Shown: positions 24,268-31,483 of the stretch, one piece after another
How positions within the stretch are numbered: the stretch's first letter is position 1
Layout: every line of letters starts with the position of its first letter
Source of the DNA: Actinomycetes bacterium
Lineage (GTDB): Bacteria > Actinomycetota > Acidimicrobiia > Acidimicrobiales > Aldehydirespiratoraceae
Reading direction: 5' to 3'
NCBI GenBank assembly: GCA_024276495.1
Contig: JAJRXC010000064.1
Span: forward strand, 1 to 38,369
DNA length: 38,369 nt
Notes under the pieces: generated by a model
Databases searched by the model: none
What the model was told of the DNA's origin: nothing
The model's input: only the letters and a program-made list of their open reading frames with translations
Made by a program: the position numbers and the translations under genes

Positions 24268-25413
24268 TCAGTACTCCAGTTGGCCCTTCAGGCTCTCGAC
24301 CGCGTCGATGAACTCGTCGACCATCTCCATCACCACCGCGGTGGCGGACTTCCGCTGGTTCATGGTGCCGACGATCTGGCCGACGAAGTAGTTCGACAGC
24401 TTCTCCGCGCCGGACCCGGCGTGATGAGCAGACCGGTTGATGCGACGCTGGGCCTCTGCCGCCAGGATCGGCTGGAGGGGCATGCCGAGGGGGTCGGGGG
24501 TGTCGTCGCGGGCCCATTCCTCGGTCCACGCCGACTTGAGCATCCGCGCGTGCTTGCCGGTGAGCGACCGGGAGCGGATCGTGTCGGCCGAGGTGGCGGC
24601 GAGAAACTTCTCCTTGACCACCGGGTGGGTCTCGGCCTCGTCGGTGGTGAGCCAGACCGAACCGCACCAGACCCCTTGGGCACCGAGCGCCATCGCGGCG
24701 GCCATCTGTCGACCCCGGCCGATGCCACCGGCACCGAGCACCGGCAACGAGGTGGAATCGACGATCTCGGGGATGAGGACCATCGTGCCGATCTCGCCGG
24801 TGTGCCCGCCGGCTTCGGAGCCCTGGGCGATGATGAGGTCGACGCCGGCCCGCTCGTGGGCTTCGGCGTGCGACGGGCGGCCGGCCAGCGCGCCGACGAG
24901 CCGCCCGGCCCCCTTGACCGCTTCGATCAGGTGAGGTGGTGGCGGTCCGAGGGCGTTGGCGACGAAGGCGGTCTCGTGGGCGAGCGCGATGTCGATCTGC
25001 GGCCCGGCGGCGTTGGCCGAGAACGGTGCGGCGCCGGCGCGGTCCATCCCTCCCTGACCGGCGACGAGCTCGTCGTCGGCGGGCAACTCGGGAACCTCGT
25101 AGCGGGCGAGGATGTCGTCGATGAACTCCCGGTGCTCGGCGGGGATCAGCTTGACGAGATCGGCGGTCGTGTAGCCGCCTTCCTCGTCGCCCGCGTACTT
25201 CGCGGGGATGATCAGGTCGACGCCGTAGGGCTTGTCGCCGATCTCGTCCTCGATCCATTCGAGGTCGATCTCCAGCTGTTCGGGGGTGTGGGCGACCGCG
25301 CCGAGCACACCCAGTCCTCCCGCCTTCGACACGGCGGCGACCACGTCGCGGCAATGGCTGAACGCGAAGATCGGGAACTCGAGATTCAACATCTCGGTGA
25401 CGTCGTTTTTCAT
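24268..25413 (-). CDS. Nitronate monooxygenase / NPD-like FMN oxidoreductase
   Basis: 381 residues. FMN TIM barrel of the 2-nitropropane dioxygenase family: LNLEFPIFAFSH near the start, AVSKAGGLGVLGA, LIIAQGSEAGGHTGEIGTMVL with the GGHxG phosphate-binding loop, LPVLGAGGIGRGRQMAAAMALG and GVWCGSVWLTTDEA. It is longer than typical NMOs, with an extra C-terminal part (LQPILAAEAQRRIN to SLKGQLEY). Sister families act on acyl-CoAs or as enoyl reductases, so nitroalkane oxidation is not certain. GAAAGGG gives a good ribosome site before 25413. It is upstream of, and possibly co-transcribed with, the molybdopterin gene (65 bp gap), and divergent from the thiolase. Confidence 0.9.
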   Translation of the reverse strand: MKNDVTEMLNLEFPIFAFSHCRDVVAAVSKAGGLGVLGAVAHTPEQLEIDLEWIEDEIGDKPYGVDLIIPAKYAGDEEGGYTTADLVKLIPAEHREFIDDILARYEVPELPADDELVAGQGGMDRAGAAPFSANAAGPQIDIALAHETAFVANALGPPPPHLIEAVKGAGRLVGALAGRPSHAEAHERAGVDLIIAQGSEAGGHTGEIGTMVLIPEIVDSTSLPVLGAGGIGRGRQMAAAMALGAQGVWCGSVWLTTDEAETHPVVKEKFLAATSADTIRSRSLTGKHARMLKSAWTEEWARDDTPDPLGMPLQPILAAEAQRRINRSAHHAGSGAEKLSNYFVGQIVGTMNQRKSATAVVMEMVDEFIDAVESLKGQLEY

Positions 25414-25451
25414 TGTTGTCCCTTTCGTTCCCGGGCCGAGGATCCACCGCG

Positions 25452-25480
25452 AGACTACACAGGATGTGAACGCTCGCTAA
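25452..25480 (-). promoter_or_regulatory. Possible promoter of the NPD-like gene
   Basis: Reading the minus strand, TTAGCG (25480-25475), 17 bp, then TAGTCT (25457-25452), which would give a leader of about 35 nt carrying the GAAAGGG ribosome site. The hexamers are weak matches. Confidence 0.3.
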
Positions 25481-25488
25481 CTTCGAGG

Positions 25489-25502
25489 TACCGTGCACGG
25501 TA
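25489..25502. promoter_or_regulatory. 14-bp palindrome with -10 hexamers on both strands, at the thiolase start
   Basis: TACCGTGCACGGTA is a perfect palindrome whose last base is the A of the thiolase ATG. On the plus strand TACCGT ends seven bases before that ATG, fitting a leaderless start. The same hexamer on the minus strand points toward the divergent NPD-like gene. It may be a symmetric promoter, an operator, or both. Confidence 0.5.
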
Positions 25503-26686
25503 TGAGCGAACGTGAAGTAGTCATCGTCGATGCCGTACGCAGCCCGGTCGGGAAACGCAACGGCGAACTGTCCACCATGCACAGCATCAACCTGCTGGGC
25601 GACGTGCAAAAGGCGCTGTTCGATCGCACCGGGATGGACCCGGCCGAGGTCGGCCAGGTCGTCGGCGGCTGCGTCGGCCAGGTCGGCATGCAGACCATGA
25701 ACGTCGCCCGCAACGCGTGGCTCGCCGCGGGCCTTCCGCTGTCGGTCGCCGCGACCACGGTCGACGCCCAGTGCGGATCGAGCCAGCAGGCCACCAACCT
25801 GGCCTACGCGATGATCAAGGCCGGCGTCGTCGATTCGGCGGTGAGCTGCGGCGTCGAATTGATGAGCCAGATCAAGATGGGTGCCACCATCCCCGACCCC
25901 GACACCACCGGAGTGCCCGTCAACGCCCGCTATTGGGAGAACTACGAGTGGACGTCGCAGTTCGAGGGCGCCGAGCGCATCGCCGACCAGTGGGGCATCT
26001 CACGAGCCGACGCCGACGCATTCGGACTCCGGAGTCAGGAGCTCGCGGCCAAGGCGTGGGCGGAGGACGCCTACGGCAGTCAGATCGTCCCGATCGATGT
26101 TCCGGTGCTCGACGACGAGGGCAAGCCGACCGGCGAGACCGTCACGGTCACCCGCGACGGCGGCCTGCGCGAGACCACGCCGGAAGGGCTGGCGAACCTC
26201 AAGCCGGTGGCGCGCGAGGACGGTGTCCACACGGCCGGTTCGTCGAGCCAGATCAGCGACGGGGCCGGCGCGGTCCTGATGATGACCGCGGAGAAGGCGG
26301 CCGAGCTCGGGTTGTCGCCCATCGCGCAGATCGTCGACACCTGTCTCGTCGGCACCGACCCGGTCCTCATGTTGACCGGACCGATCGATGCGACGAAGAA
26401 GTTGCTGGCCGACAACGATCTCGAGATGGGCGACATCGGTGTCGTCGAGATCAACGAGGCGTTCGCGTCGGTCGTGCTCGCATGGGAAAAGGAGCTCGGT
26501 CCCGACATGTCGACGGTGAACCCCAACGGCGGCGCCATCGGGCTCGGTCACCCGCTCGGCGGCACCGGTTCGATCCTCATCACCAAGGCCGTGCACGAGA
26601 TGCAGCGTTCCGACAAGGAGTACGGGATCGTCACCATGTGCTGCGGCGGCGGCCTCGGCACCGGCACCCTCCTGAAGAAGCTCTGA
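25502..26686 (+). CDS. Acetyl-CoA acetyltransferase / thiolase
   Basis: 394 residues, full-length type I/II thiolase. The nucleophilic Cys is in DAQCGSSQQA (C91), the active-site His in GLGHPLGGTGS (H350), and the second Cys in MCCGGGLG (C380, in CxGGG). NEAF and NPNGGA are also in place. It either cleaves 3-ketoacyl-CoA with CoA in beta-oxidation or condenses two acetyl-CoA. FadA/steroid-thiolase-like features are suggested by the company of an acyl-CoA synthetase and a P450, not by a diagnostic motif. The ATG at 25502 is used; a GTG nine bases upstream is in frame but lies inside the -10 palindrome. No hydratase or dehydrogenase of beta-oxidation is in the window. Confidence 0.94.
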   Translation: MSEREVVIVDAVRSPVGKRNGELSTMHSINLLGDVQKALFDRTGMDPAEVGQVVGGCVGQVGMQTMNVARNAWLAAGLPLSVAATTVDAQCGSSQQATNLAYAMIKAGVVDSAVSCGVELMSQIKMGATIPDPDTTGVPVNARYWENYEWTSQFEGAERIADQWGISRADADAFGLRSQELAAKAWAEDAYGSQIVPIDVPVLDDEGKPTGETVTVTRDGGLRETTPEGLANLKPVAREDGVHTAGSSSQISDGAGAVLMMTAEKAAELGLSPIAQIVDTCLVGTDPVLMLTGPIDATKKLLADNDLEMGDIGVVEINEAFASVVLAWEKELGPDMSTVNPNGGAIGLGHPLGGTGSILITKAVHEMQRSDKEYGIVTMCCGGGLGTGTLLKKL

Positions 26687-26697
26687 ACCCGCCCACG

Positions 26698-26727
26698 CCC
26701 GCCCCCACCCCGCCCGCCCCCACCCCG
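26698..26727 (+). repeat. C-rich tandem repeat after the thiolase (2 x 15 bp)
   Basis: Two perfect copies of CCCGCCCCCACCCCG (26698-26712, 26713-26727) within a C-rich tract from 26687. The plus-strand RNA here is rich in C, poor in G and nearly free of T, which is what Rho-loading sites look like. It directly precedes the hairpin. Confidence 0.6.
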
Positions 26728-26777
26728 CTTTTCTGACGCGTTGGTCGCGAATAGCGCGACCAACGCGTCAGAAAAGC
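26727..26777. terminator. 23-bp perfect palindrome between convergent genes
   Basis: Left arm 26727-26749, loop AATAG, right arm 26755-26777, with no mismatch. The arm starts GCTTTTCTGACGCG. It serves the thiolase (+) and the DUF3048 gene (-). The right arm contains the last codons (Leu, Phe) and the stop of the DUF3048 gene. No free U-run follows on either strand, so it may act with the C-rich tract or as an mRNA end stabiliser. Confidence 0.7.
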
Positions 26778-28003
26778 TCGAGGGAGTCTTCGGGCGCGAG
26801 CTCGACCCAGGTGATGCCGGGGGTGAGCGCGACGGGGACGCCGTCGGGGGTCGTCCACGTGGCGACGGACCGGATCGACGGTTTCGTCCACGTCACCTCG
26901 ATCACCTGCCCGTCGGTGAAGACCCAGCCACGTCCCGAACCGAGGAACTGTTGTTCGAAGACGGTCGAACCCGCGGTGTCGACCGATCCGGTGGCCACCT
27001 TGCGAACCTCGGCGACCACGACGTTGGCGGCGACGACCCGCTCGCCTTGGGCATCGACGTGTTCGGTTCCGTTCTGGGTCCGCGCCCATCCTTCGAGCGC
27101 GGGATCCCACGTCCACTCCGCCGTGGCCGACGGGAACGCCACGGTCAACCCCGCGACGGGCCGGGCCGACTCGGGGAGACCGATCGTCGCGTCGCGATAC
27201 TCGAAGTGGGGAGGGGGCGGACCGGAGTTGTCGCGGTCGGCGGCGATGTCGAAAAGCGTCTGGGCTTCGGACATCAGGTTGTAGGTCCCCGGGCGATCCG
27301 ACGCCCGGAAGTACTCGTTGCGACTCTGGGCGCCCAGGTCGATGATGTCTCGGCGGCGGAGCAACGCGGCGTGCACGAGATTGGCGCCCGACCAGGCGAA
27401 GATCGGCTGGTTGAGTGAGCCGACAAGCGCGATGTCGGTGGTGCGTCCGGAACGAATCGGGCCGAGGAGCGGGGCATTGGTGTGGTACACGGCCGCCAAC
27501 CGGGTGAACCCGCCCTCGATCATCTCCTCGTAGACGAGGTCGGCCAGGGCGAGCGCCTCCTGCGGGCGGCCCTTGCTGGTGTTGTCGATCTTGACGAGCA
27601 GCGCGGGCCGGTCGGCAACCGACGGATCGGCCAGCGGGAGTCCGGTCAGCGGCGCGATCCCGTCCGGTGCCGGCGCGGGGGGCAGCGCCACCGGGGCGAC
27701 GATGGAACGGTCCGGGTCCAGTTGACCGAGAACACCGCGATACGCCGGCTCGCCCGACAGAACCGTGATCCCGCCGAGCCCGCCGACGGGCTGCACGGCG
27801 ACCTCGGGAGCCGGACCCCGAGTCGTGGGTGGGCCGACCGGCACGGTGGAGCTCGTCGAGGAAGTCGACGACGATGTCTGCCCATCGCCGGCCGAAGCGG
27901 CGGTGATCGGATCTTGCGCGGCATCGGGATCGTCGCCACCGCCTCCGCAGGCTGCGGCGAGCAGCGCGACTGAGAGGGCGACGGCCGAGAGTCGAACACA
28001 CAT
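26768..28003 (-). CDS. DUF3048 (YerB-like) lipoprotein
   Basis: 411 residues. Signal peptide with lipobox LLAAAC, then a Gly/Asp and Ser/Thr-rich linker to about residue 65. The DUF3048 core follows: APLTGLPL, RPALLVKIDNTSKGRPQ, ADLVYEEMIEGGFTRLAAVYH, GPIRSGRTTDIALVG, and the C-terminal part with WTWDPALEGWARTQNG and VTWTKPS. It is extracytoplasmic and membrane-anchored; Bacillus YerB-family proteins have no settled biochemical role. The ATG at 28003 is chosen; a TTG nine bases upstream is in frame. TAGCGT ends eight bases before the ATG. Its stop codon is inside the 23-bp palindrome. Confidence 0.9.
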   Translation of the reverse strand: MCVRLSAVALSVALLAAACGGGGDDPDAAQDPITAASAGDGQTSSSTSSTSSTVPVGPPTTRGPAPEVAVQPVGGLGGITVLSGEPAYRGVLGQLDPDRSIVAPVALPPAPAPDGIAPLTGLPLADPSVADRPALLVKIDNTSKGRPQEALALADLVYEEMIEGGFTRLAAVYHTNAPLLGPIRSGRTTDIALVGSLNQPIFAWSGANLVHAALLRRRDIIDLGAQSRNEYFRASDRPGTYNLMSEAQTLFDIAADRDNSGPPPPHFEYRDATIGLPESARPVAGLTVAFPSATAEWTWDPALEGWARTQNGTEHVDAQGERVVAANVVVAEVRKVATGSVDTAGSTVFEQQFLGSGRGWVFTDGQVIEVTWTKPSIRSVATWTTPDGVPVALTPGITWVELAPEDSLELF

Positions 28004-28011
28004 GGCGGGCA

Positions 28012-28017
28012 ACGCTA
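28012..28017 (-). promoter_or_regulatory. -10 element of the DUF3048 gene (TAGCGT)
   Basis: TAGCGT on the minus strand, eight bases before the ATG at 28003. The predicted start of the transcript is one or two bases before the start codon, so the mRNA is near-leaderless. Confidence 0.45.
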
Positions 28018-28041
28018 CGGCCTGTCGGCGCCGACGTGCGG

Positions 28042-28569
28042 TCAGCGGCTCGACCAGAACTCCTGCCAGGCCGGATCGCCGTACGGAATCGACCCGAGAC
28101 CGACTTGGCGCTCGGGCCAGTTCGCCGGCGCCTGGCCGAGCGGATCTCGCTCATCGTGACGCCATCCCAACCACAGCTGGTGCCGCCGTCGGGTGAAGCG
28201 CCACTCGCCATCAAGGCGCACATACCGGTCGTCGTACTTGATGAGCTGCTGGATGAGTCCTTCGCCCTCACCGCGCGGACCGCCGTCGTCGACGAAGCCG
28301 TGGGCCCAGACCGTGCCCGTGGCGTTGTCGGCGTCGTCGAACTCGATCAGGTGGTTGGCGACCAGCAGGACGGCCATGCCGATCTCGGCGAGCGTCGACC
28401 CGAAGAACGACCGGGCATCGCCGAGAGTCCCGAAATGGGCATCTGGCCGGTACAGCGACACCAGCAGGTCGAGATCGCGGCGATCGACGGCGTCGGCGTA
28501 CCGGTAGGCCAGCCGACGGATCTCGTCGCGGGCGACCAGTTCCTCCAAAGGGGTCATCTCGGCGACCAT
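28042..28569 (-). CDS. SnoaL-like (NTF2-fold) protein
   Basis: 175 residues. LEELVARDEIRRLAYRYADAVDRRDLDLLVSLYRPDAHFG is the classical SnoaL_4-type opening with the Tyr/Asp pair, followed by VANHLIEFDDADNATGTVWAHGF and YDDRYVRLDGEWRFTRRRHQLWLGW. Members include dehydratases and ring-hydroxylating dioxygenase relatives; the activity is unknown. The start at 28569 is set by AGGAGG upstream. An upstream ATG at 28644 would overlap the divergent oxidoreductase. It lies 38 bp from the DUF3048 start and may be co-transcribed with it. Confidence 0.85.
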   Translation of the reverse strand: MVAEMTPLEELVARDEIRRLAYRYADAVDRRDLDLLVSLYRPDAHFGTLGDARSFFGSTLAEIGMAVLLVANHLIEFDDADNATGTVWAHGFVDDGGPRGEGEGLIQQLIKYDDRYVRLDGEWRFTRRRHQLWLGWRHDERDPLGQAPANWPERQVGLGSIPYGDPAWQEFWSSR

Positions 28570-28616
28570 CGCGTCCTCCTCGCCATCGCCCGACTCCTCG
28601 GGCGCGACCGACCCGG

Positions 28617-28626
28617 ACGCTAGCGT
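28617..28626. promoter_or_regulatory. Symmetric -10 (ACGCTAGCGT) between divergent genes
   Basis: A 10-bp perfect palindrome that reads TAGCGT on both strands, sharing the central four bases. Plus: transcript would begin at about 28633, at the GTG at 28634. Minus: leader of about 40 nt with an AGGAGG site for the SnoaL-like gene. Confidence 0.45.
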
Positions 28627-28633
28627 GCCGTCG

Positions 28634-29656
28634 GTGGAGACCACCGACGACCGACCCGCTGGTCCGGTTCCCGGCGCCTGCCGGTTCGCGGTGGTCGGTG
28701 TCGATCATCCGCATGCGGTCGTCCTGACCGCGGGGCTGGTGGAGGCCGGGGCCACCGGGATCGGTTGGATCGACACCTCCGGTGATGCCGGTACGGCGTT
28801 CGCGGCGTGGTTCCCGGACCTGCCGGCGACGACGCTGGATGCCGCCTTGGCTGCGGATCCCGACCTGGTCGTCATCGCCGCGGTGCCCGCGACGCGGGCC
28901 CGGCTGGCGGTCGCGGCGATGCACGCGGGCGCGGACGTGCTCGTCGCCAAGCCCGGGGTGACCGATCTCGTCGGGCTGGCCGAGGTGGAATCGGCGCGGG
29001 CGGCGACCGGTCGCCGCTGGTGGGTCGGCTTCACGGAGCATTTCGCCAGCCGGGCGATGATGCGAGCCGATGCGGTCGTCGCCTCGGGTCGGATCGGGAC
29101 CGTGCGGCATGTGCTCGGGATCGGCCCGCACCGTCGGGGTCCGGGCCGGCCCGCCTGGTTCACCGACCCTGCCCGCTCCGGGTCGATGATCGCCGATCTG
29201 GCGAGCCATCAGATCCATCACGCGTGCCGCCTGCTCGGCACCACCGACCTGACCGTTCTCGCGGCGCGCACCACGGCGTCGGTCGATGGGACCCACCCGC
29301 CGGTGCTCGGTGAGGTGCTGCTCGAGGGTGGTGGCGGTTCGGCCTATGTTCGGGTCGACTGGTTGACTCCCGACGGACTGCCGGCGTGGGGCGACGTCCG
29401 GTTGATGATCACCGGCGACTCGGGAACGGTCGAGGTGCGGTCCAACTGTGACCCGGGTGGGCGACCCGGATCGGATCATGTGATCGTCGTCGACGCGGGC
29501 GGGGTCGAACACGTCGACTGTGCCTCCGACCCGCTGACCTGGGCCGAGACCGTGATCGGCGACGTGCACCGCGGTTCGGAAGGTCTGATCTCGACCGCCC
29601 ACTCGCTCGACGTCACCCGCCTCGCGCTCGGCGCGGCGGCGATGGCCGGCCGCTGA
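28634..29656 (+). CDS. Gfo/Idh/MocA-family NAD(P) oxidoreductase
   Basis: 340 residues. N-terminal Rossmann fold: RFAVVGVDHPHAVVL (in place of the usual GxGxxG), PDLVVIAAVPATRARLAVAAM and DVLVAKPGVTDL, corresponding to the family's EKP segment with Ala for Glu. The C-terminal sheet domain includes RRWWVGFTEHFASRAM, GRIGTVRHVLGIGPHR and SMIADLASHQIHHACRLLG with the conserved D-x5-H region. The substrate is probably a sugar, polyol or related alcohol but is not identifiable. GTG at 28634 is preferred because TAGCGT ends seven bases upstream; GTG at 28625 would begin inside that hexamer but is a legitimate alternative. The stop is 4 bp from the convergent SRPBCC gene. Confidence 0.87.
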   Translation: METTDDRPAGPVPGACRFAVVGVDHPHAVVLTAGLVEAGATGIGWIDTSGDAGTAFAAWFPDLPATTLDAALAADPDLVVIAAVPATRARLAVAAMHAGADVLVAKPGVTDLVGLAEVESARAATGRRWWVGFTEHFASRAMMRADAVVASGRIGTVRHVLGIGPHRRGPGRPAWFTDPARSGSMIADLASHQIHHACRLLGTTDLTVLAARTTASVDGTHPPVLGEVLLEGGGGSAYVRVDWLTPDGLPAWGDVRLMITGDSGTVEVRSNCDPGGRPGSDHVIVVDAGGVEHVDCASDPLTWAETVIGDVHRGSEGLISTAHSLDVTRLALGAAAMAGR

Positions 29657-29660
29657 CCGG

Positions 29661-30041
29661 TCAGCCGCGCTCGGCCCGCCGCACGAGACGATCGAGGAAC
29701 GCACCGGTCGACTCCATGACGGAGTCGAGGAACGCGGCGCCGGCCGGCGAAGGTTCGGGGTCGATCACCACCCCCCACGAGACGTGGCACTCGGAGCCGT
29801 CGTCGCGCAGCACGAATGTCCCTTCGAGCAGGTCGAGGTGGGTCCCCGCCCCATCGACGCGGGAGCTGCGCCGCCATGGCGGTTCGAGGGAGCGCACCGT
29901 TTCGACGAGCGTGGCGTCGGGGAACCAGGGGCCCTGCTCGATCTCGGCCAGCAGTGCCGCCCAGGTGCGCGCGCGGGGCGCGTCGACGTGGCGTTCGAGC
30001 GAACGGGAGATGTGGCGGACGTTTTCTGGTTTCTCCGGCAT
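29661..30041 (-). CDS. SRPBCC (START-like) domain protein
   Basis: 126 residues. RHISRSLERHVDAPRARTWAALLAEI is the usual opening of polyketide-cyclase/START-like proteins, and THLDLLEGTFVLRDDGSECHVSWGVVIDPEPSP gives the anti-parallel strands. FLDSVMESTGAFLDRLVRRAE is the long C-terminal helix. Such proteins bind hydrophobic ligands; no catalytic residues are evident. The start at 30041 excludes a long upstream extension that is out of frame with, and inside, cysQ. It is the last gene of a minus-strand group, 11 bp after cysQ. Confidence 0.8.
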   Translation of the reverse strand: MPEKPENVRHISRSLERHVDAPRARTWAALLAEIEQGPWFPDATLVETVRSLEPPWRRSSRVDGAGTHLDLLEGTFVLRDDGSECHVSWGVVIDPEPSPAGAAFLDSVMESTGAFLDRLVRRAERG

Positions 30042-30052
30042 CGGCGCTCGGC

Positions 30053-30808
30053 TCAGTGGGTGCGGCGGGACATCGCGGCGACGATGGCCTCGGTGAGGTC
30101 GGGCTGACAGATGACGAGCCCGGGGGACCAGGGATCGAGCTTGTTGAAGTGCAATGGGCTGCCGTCGAGACGGCAGGCGACGAGACCGGCCGCTTCGGCC
30201 ACGGCGACGGGCGCGCAGGAGTCCCACTCGTAGAGCCCGCCGCCGTGCACGTACGCGTCGACCTCGCCCCGAACGACGGCCATCGCCTTGACCCCGGCCG
30301 AACCGACCGCGAACACTTCGGCACCGAGGCCTTCTCGGAGCAGGCGGCCGTCGATGTGTCGACGGGAACGGGAGACGACGATCCGGGGCCGGTCCCCCAC
30401 CCGCGACATGATCGGTTGCGGTGTCGGCTCCGTCGCCCAGGTCGTGTTCCAGCCGGGCACGGCGACGGCACCGGCGGTCGGACGGCCCGCTTCGACCAAG
30501 GCGACGTGCACCGACCAGTTGTCGCTCCAGCCGAAGTCGGCTGATCCGTCGAGGGGGTCGACGATCCACACCCGGTCGGCTCCGAGCCGGGCCGGGTTGT
30601 CGCGGCCTTCTTCGGAGAGCACCTGGTCGTCGGGCCGTTCGCGGGCGAGCTCCGCGACGATGAAGTTGTGCGCCGACCGGTCGCCGGTGTACTCGATCGA
30701 GCTCCATCCGTGTCTCGTCGCGTTCGGGTCGTCGAGCAGGCGGACGAGGAGGTCGCCGGTGTCCGATGCGATGCGCGCCGCGAGCGCGTGATCAGAGGAG
30801 TCGGCCAT
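30053..30808 (-). CDS. cysQ: 3'(2'),5'-bisphosphate nucleotidase / inositol-phosphatase family (CysQ-like)
   Basis: 251 residues. Li+-sensitive Mg-dependent phosphatase family. LSEEGRDN and WIVDPLDGSADFG are the metal-site motifs (Glu, DxxDG), and GSAGVKAMAVVRGEVDAYVHGG plus YEWDSCAPVAVAEAAGL form the second metal site (WDxxA). CysQ removes the 3'-phosphate from PAP formed in sulfate assimilation or sulfotransfer; inositol phosphates are an alternative. A SulP-family transporter lies 1.9 kb away but on the other strand. The ATG at 30808 gives the best family-length protein; no clear ribosome site is seen. Confidence 0.85.
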   Translation of the reverse strand: MADSSDHALAARIASDTGDLLVRLLDDPNATRHGWSSIEYTGDRSAHNFIVAELARERPDDQVLSEEGRDNPARLGADRVWIVDPLDGSADFGWSDNWSVHVALVEAGRPTAGAVAVPGWNTTWATEPTPQPIMSRVGDRPRIVVSRSRRHIDGRLLREGLGAEVFAVGSAGVKAMAVVRGEVDAYVHGGGLYEWDSCAPVAVAEAAGLVACRLDGSPLHFNKLDPWSPGLVICQPDLTEAIVAAMSRRTH

Positions 30809-30892
30809 CGAGTGGCTCAGAGGTTCCTGATCATCGGCGGCGCACCGGCATCGGTCGATCCTCGCACGTCGGCCCGGCATCGAACGAACGGG

Positions 30893-31483
30893 TCACCGGC
30901 GACGGTGGGCCGACACGGCATAGTCACCGCCGTCGAAGGGCTGTCGGTCCCAGGTCGCCCAGCGATCGACGAGCTCGAGACCGGCCGCGGACAGGTGGCG
31001 GTCGAAGTCGGCGAAGGCGAGCCGTGCGTCGCCGGTGCGGAAGCCGCTGACGAGCAGCCCACCGGGGCGGAGGTGGCGGCCGAGGTTGGCGAGCACCGCT
31101 TCTTCGGCGCCCGGGGCCACGAAGACGATGACGTTGCCGGCCAGGATGACGACATCGAATGTCGTGCCGAGATCGACATCGGCGAGATCGCCGTGGGTCC
31201 AGCGAAGGCCGGGGTCCTTGGCGCGGGCCTCGGCCAGCATCGCCTCGTCGAGGTCGACGCCGACGACGTCGATGCCGCGGGCCGCCAGTTCGATCGCCAC
31301 CCGTCCGGTGCCGCATCCGGCGTCGAACATCGTCGGTGACTCGCCGAGGTCGTGTTCGGCGGCCAGTTCGAGGACGAGGTCGACCTCGCCGTGGATCGGT
31401 TCGCCGGCTGCGGCCATCTTCGTCCATGCGGCGTCGTAGTCGGCGCCTCGGGGGACGTCGCGGCGTTCGTTCCAGGTGCTCAT
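30893..31483 (-). CDS. Class I SAM-dependent methyltransferase
   Basis: 196 residues. Motif I is FDAGCGTGRVAIELAARG (SAM binding), then DVVGVDLDEAMLAEARAKDP with the acidic residue for the ribose, THGDLADVDLG, FDVVILAGNVIVFVAPG, and LRPGGLLVSGF (motif III). The substrate cannot be told. The ATG overlaps the stop of the upstream regulator (ATGA), so expression is tied to it. A candidate cysQ neighbour follows 84 bp downstream on the same strand. Small substrates such as thiols or halides are possible but not supported. Confidence 0.85.
   Translation of the reverse strand: MSTWNERRDVPRGADYDAAWTKMAAAGEPIHGEVDLVLELAAEHDLGESPTMFDAGCGTGRVAIELAARGIDVVGVDLDEAMLAEARAKDPGLRWTHGDLADVDLGTTFDVVILAGNVIVFVAPGAEEAVLANLGRHLRPGGLLVSGFRTGDARLAFADFDRHLSAAGLELVDRWATWDRQPFDGGDYAVSAHRRR

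Noticed and set aside
21716-24391. An 891-residue open frame on the plus strand
   Set aside because: Antisense to the molybdopterin oxidoreductase, whose Fe-S and pterin motifs are clear; the plus-strand frame shows no recognisable domain.
24203-25609. An N-terminal extension of the molybdopterin enzyme by about 470 residues
   Set aside because: The upstream part is out of frame with, and antisense-free overlap of, the NPD-like gene; the [4Fe-4S] motif starts at residue 13 of the shorter protein, as expected.
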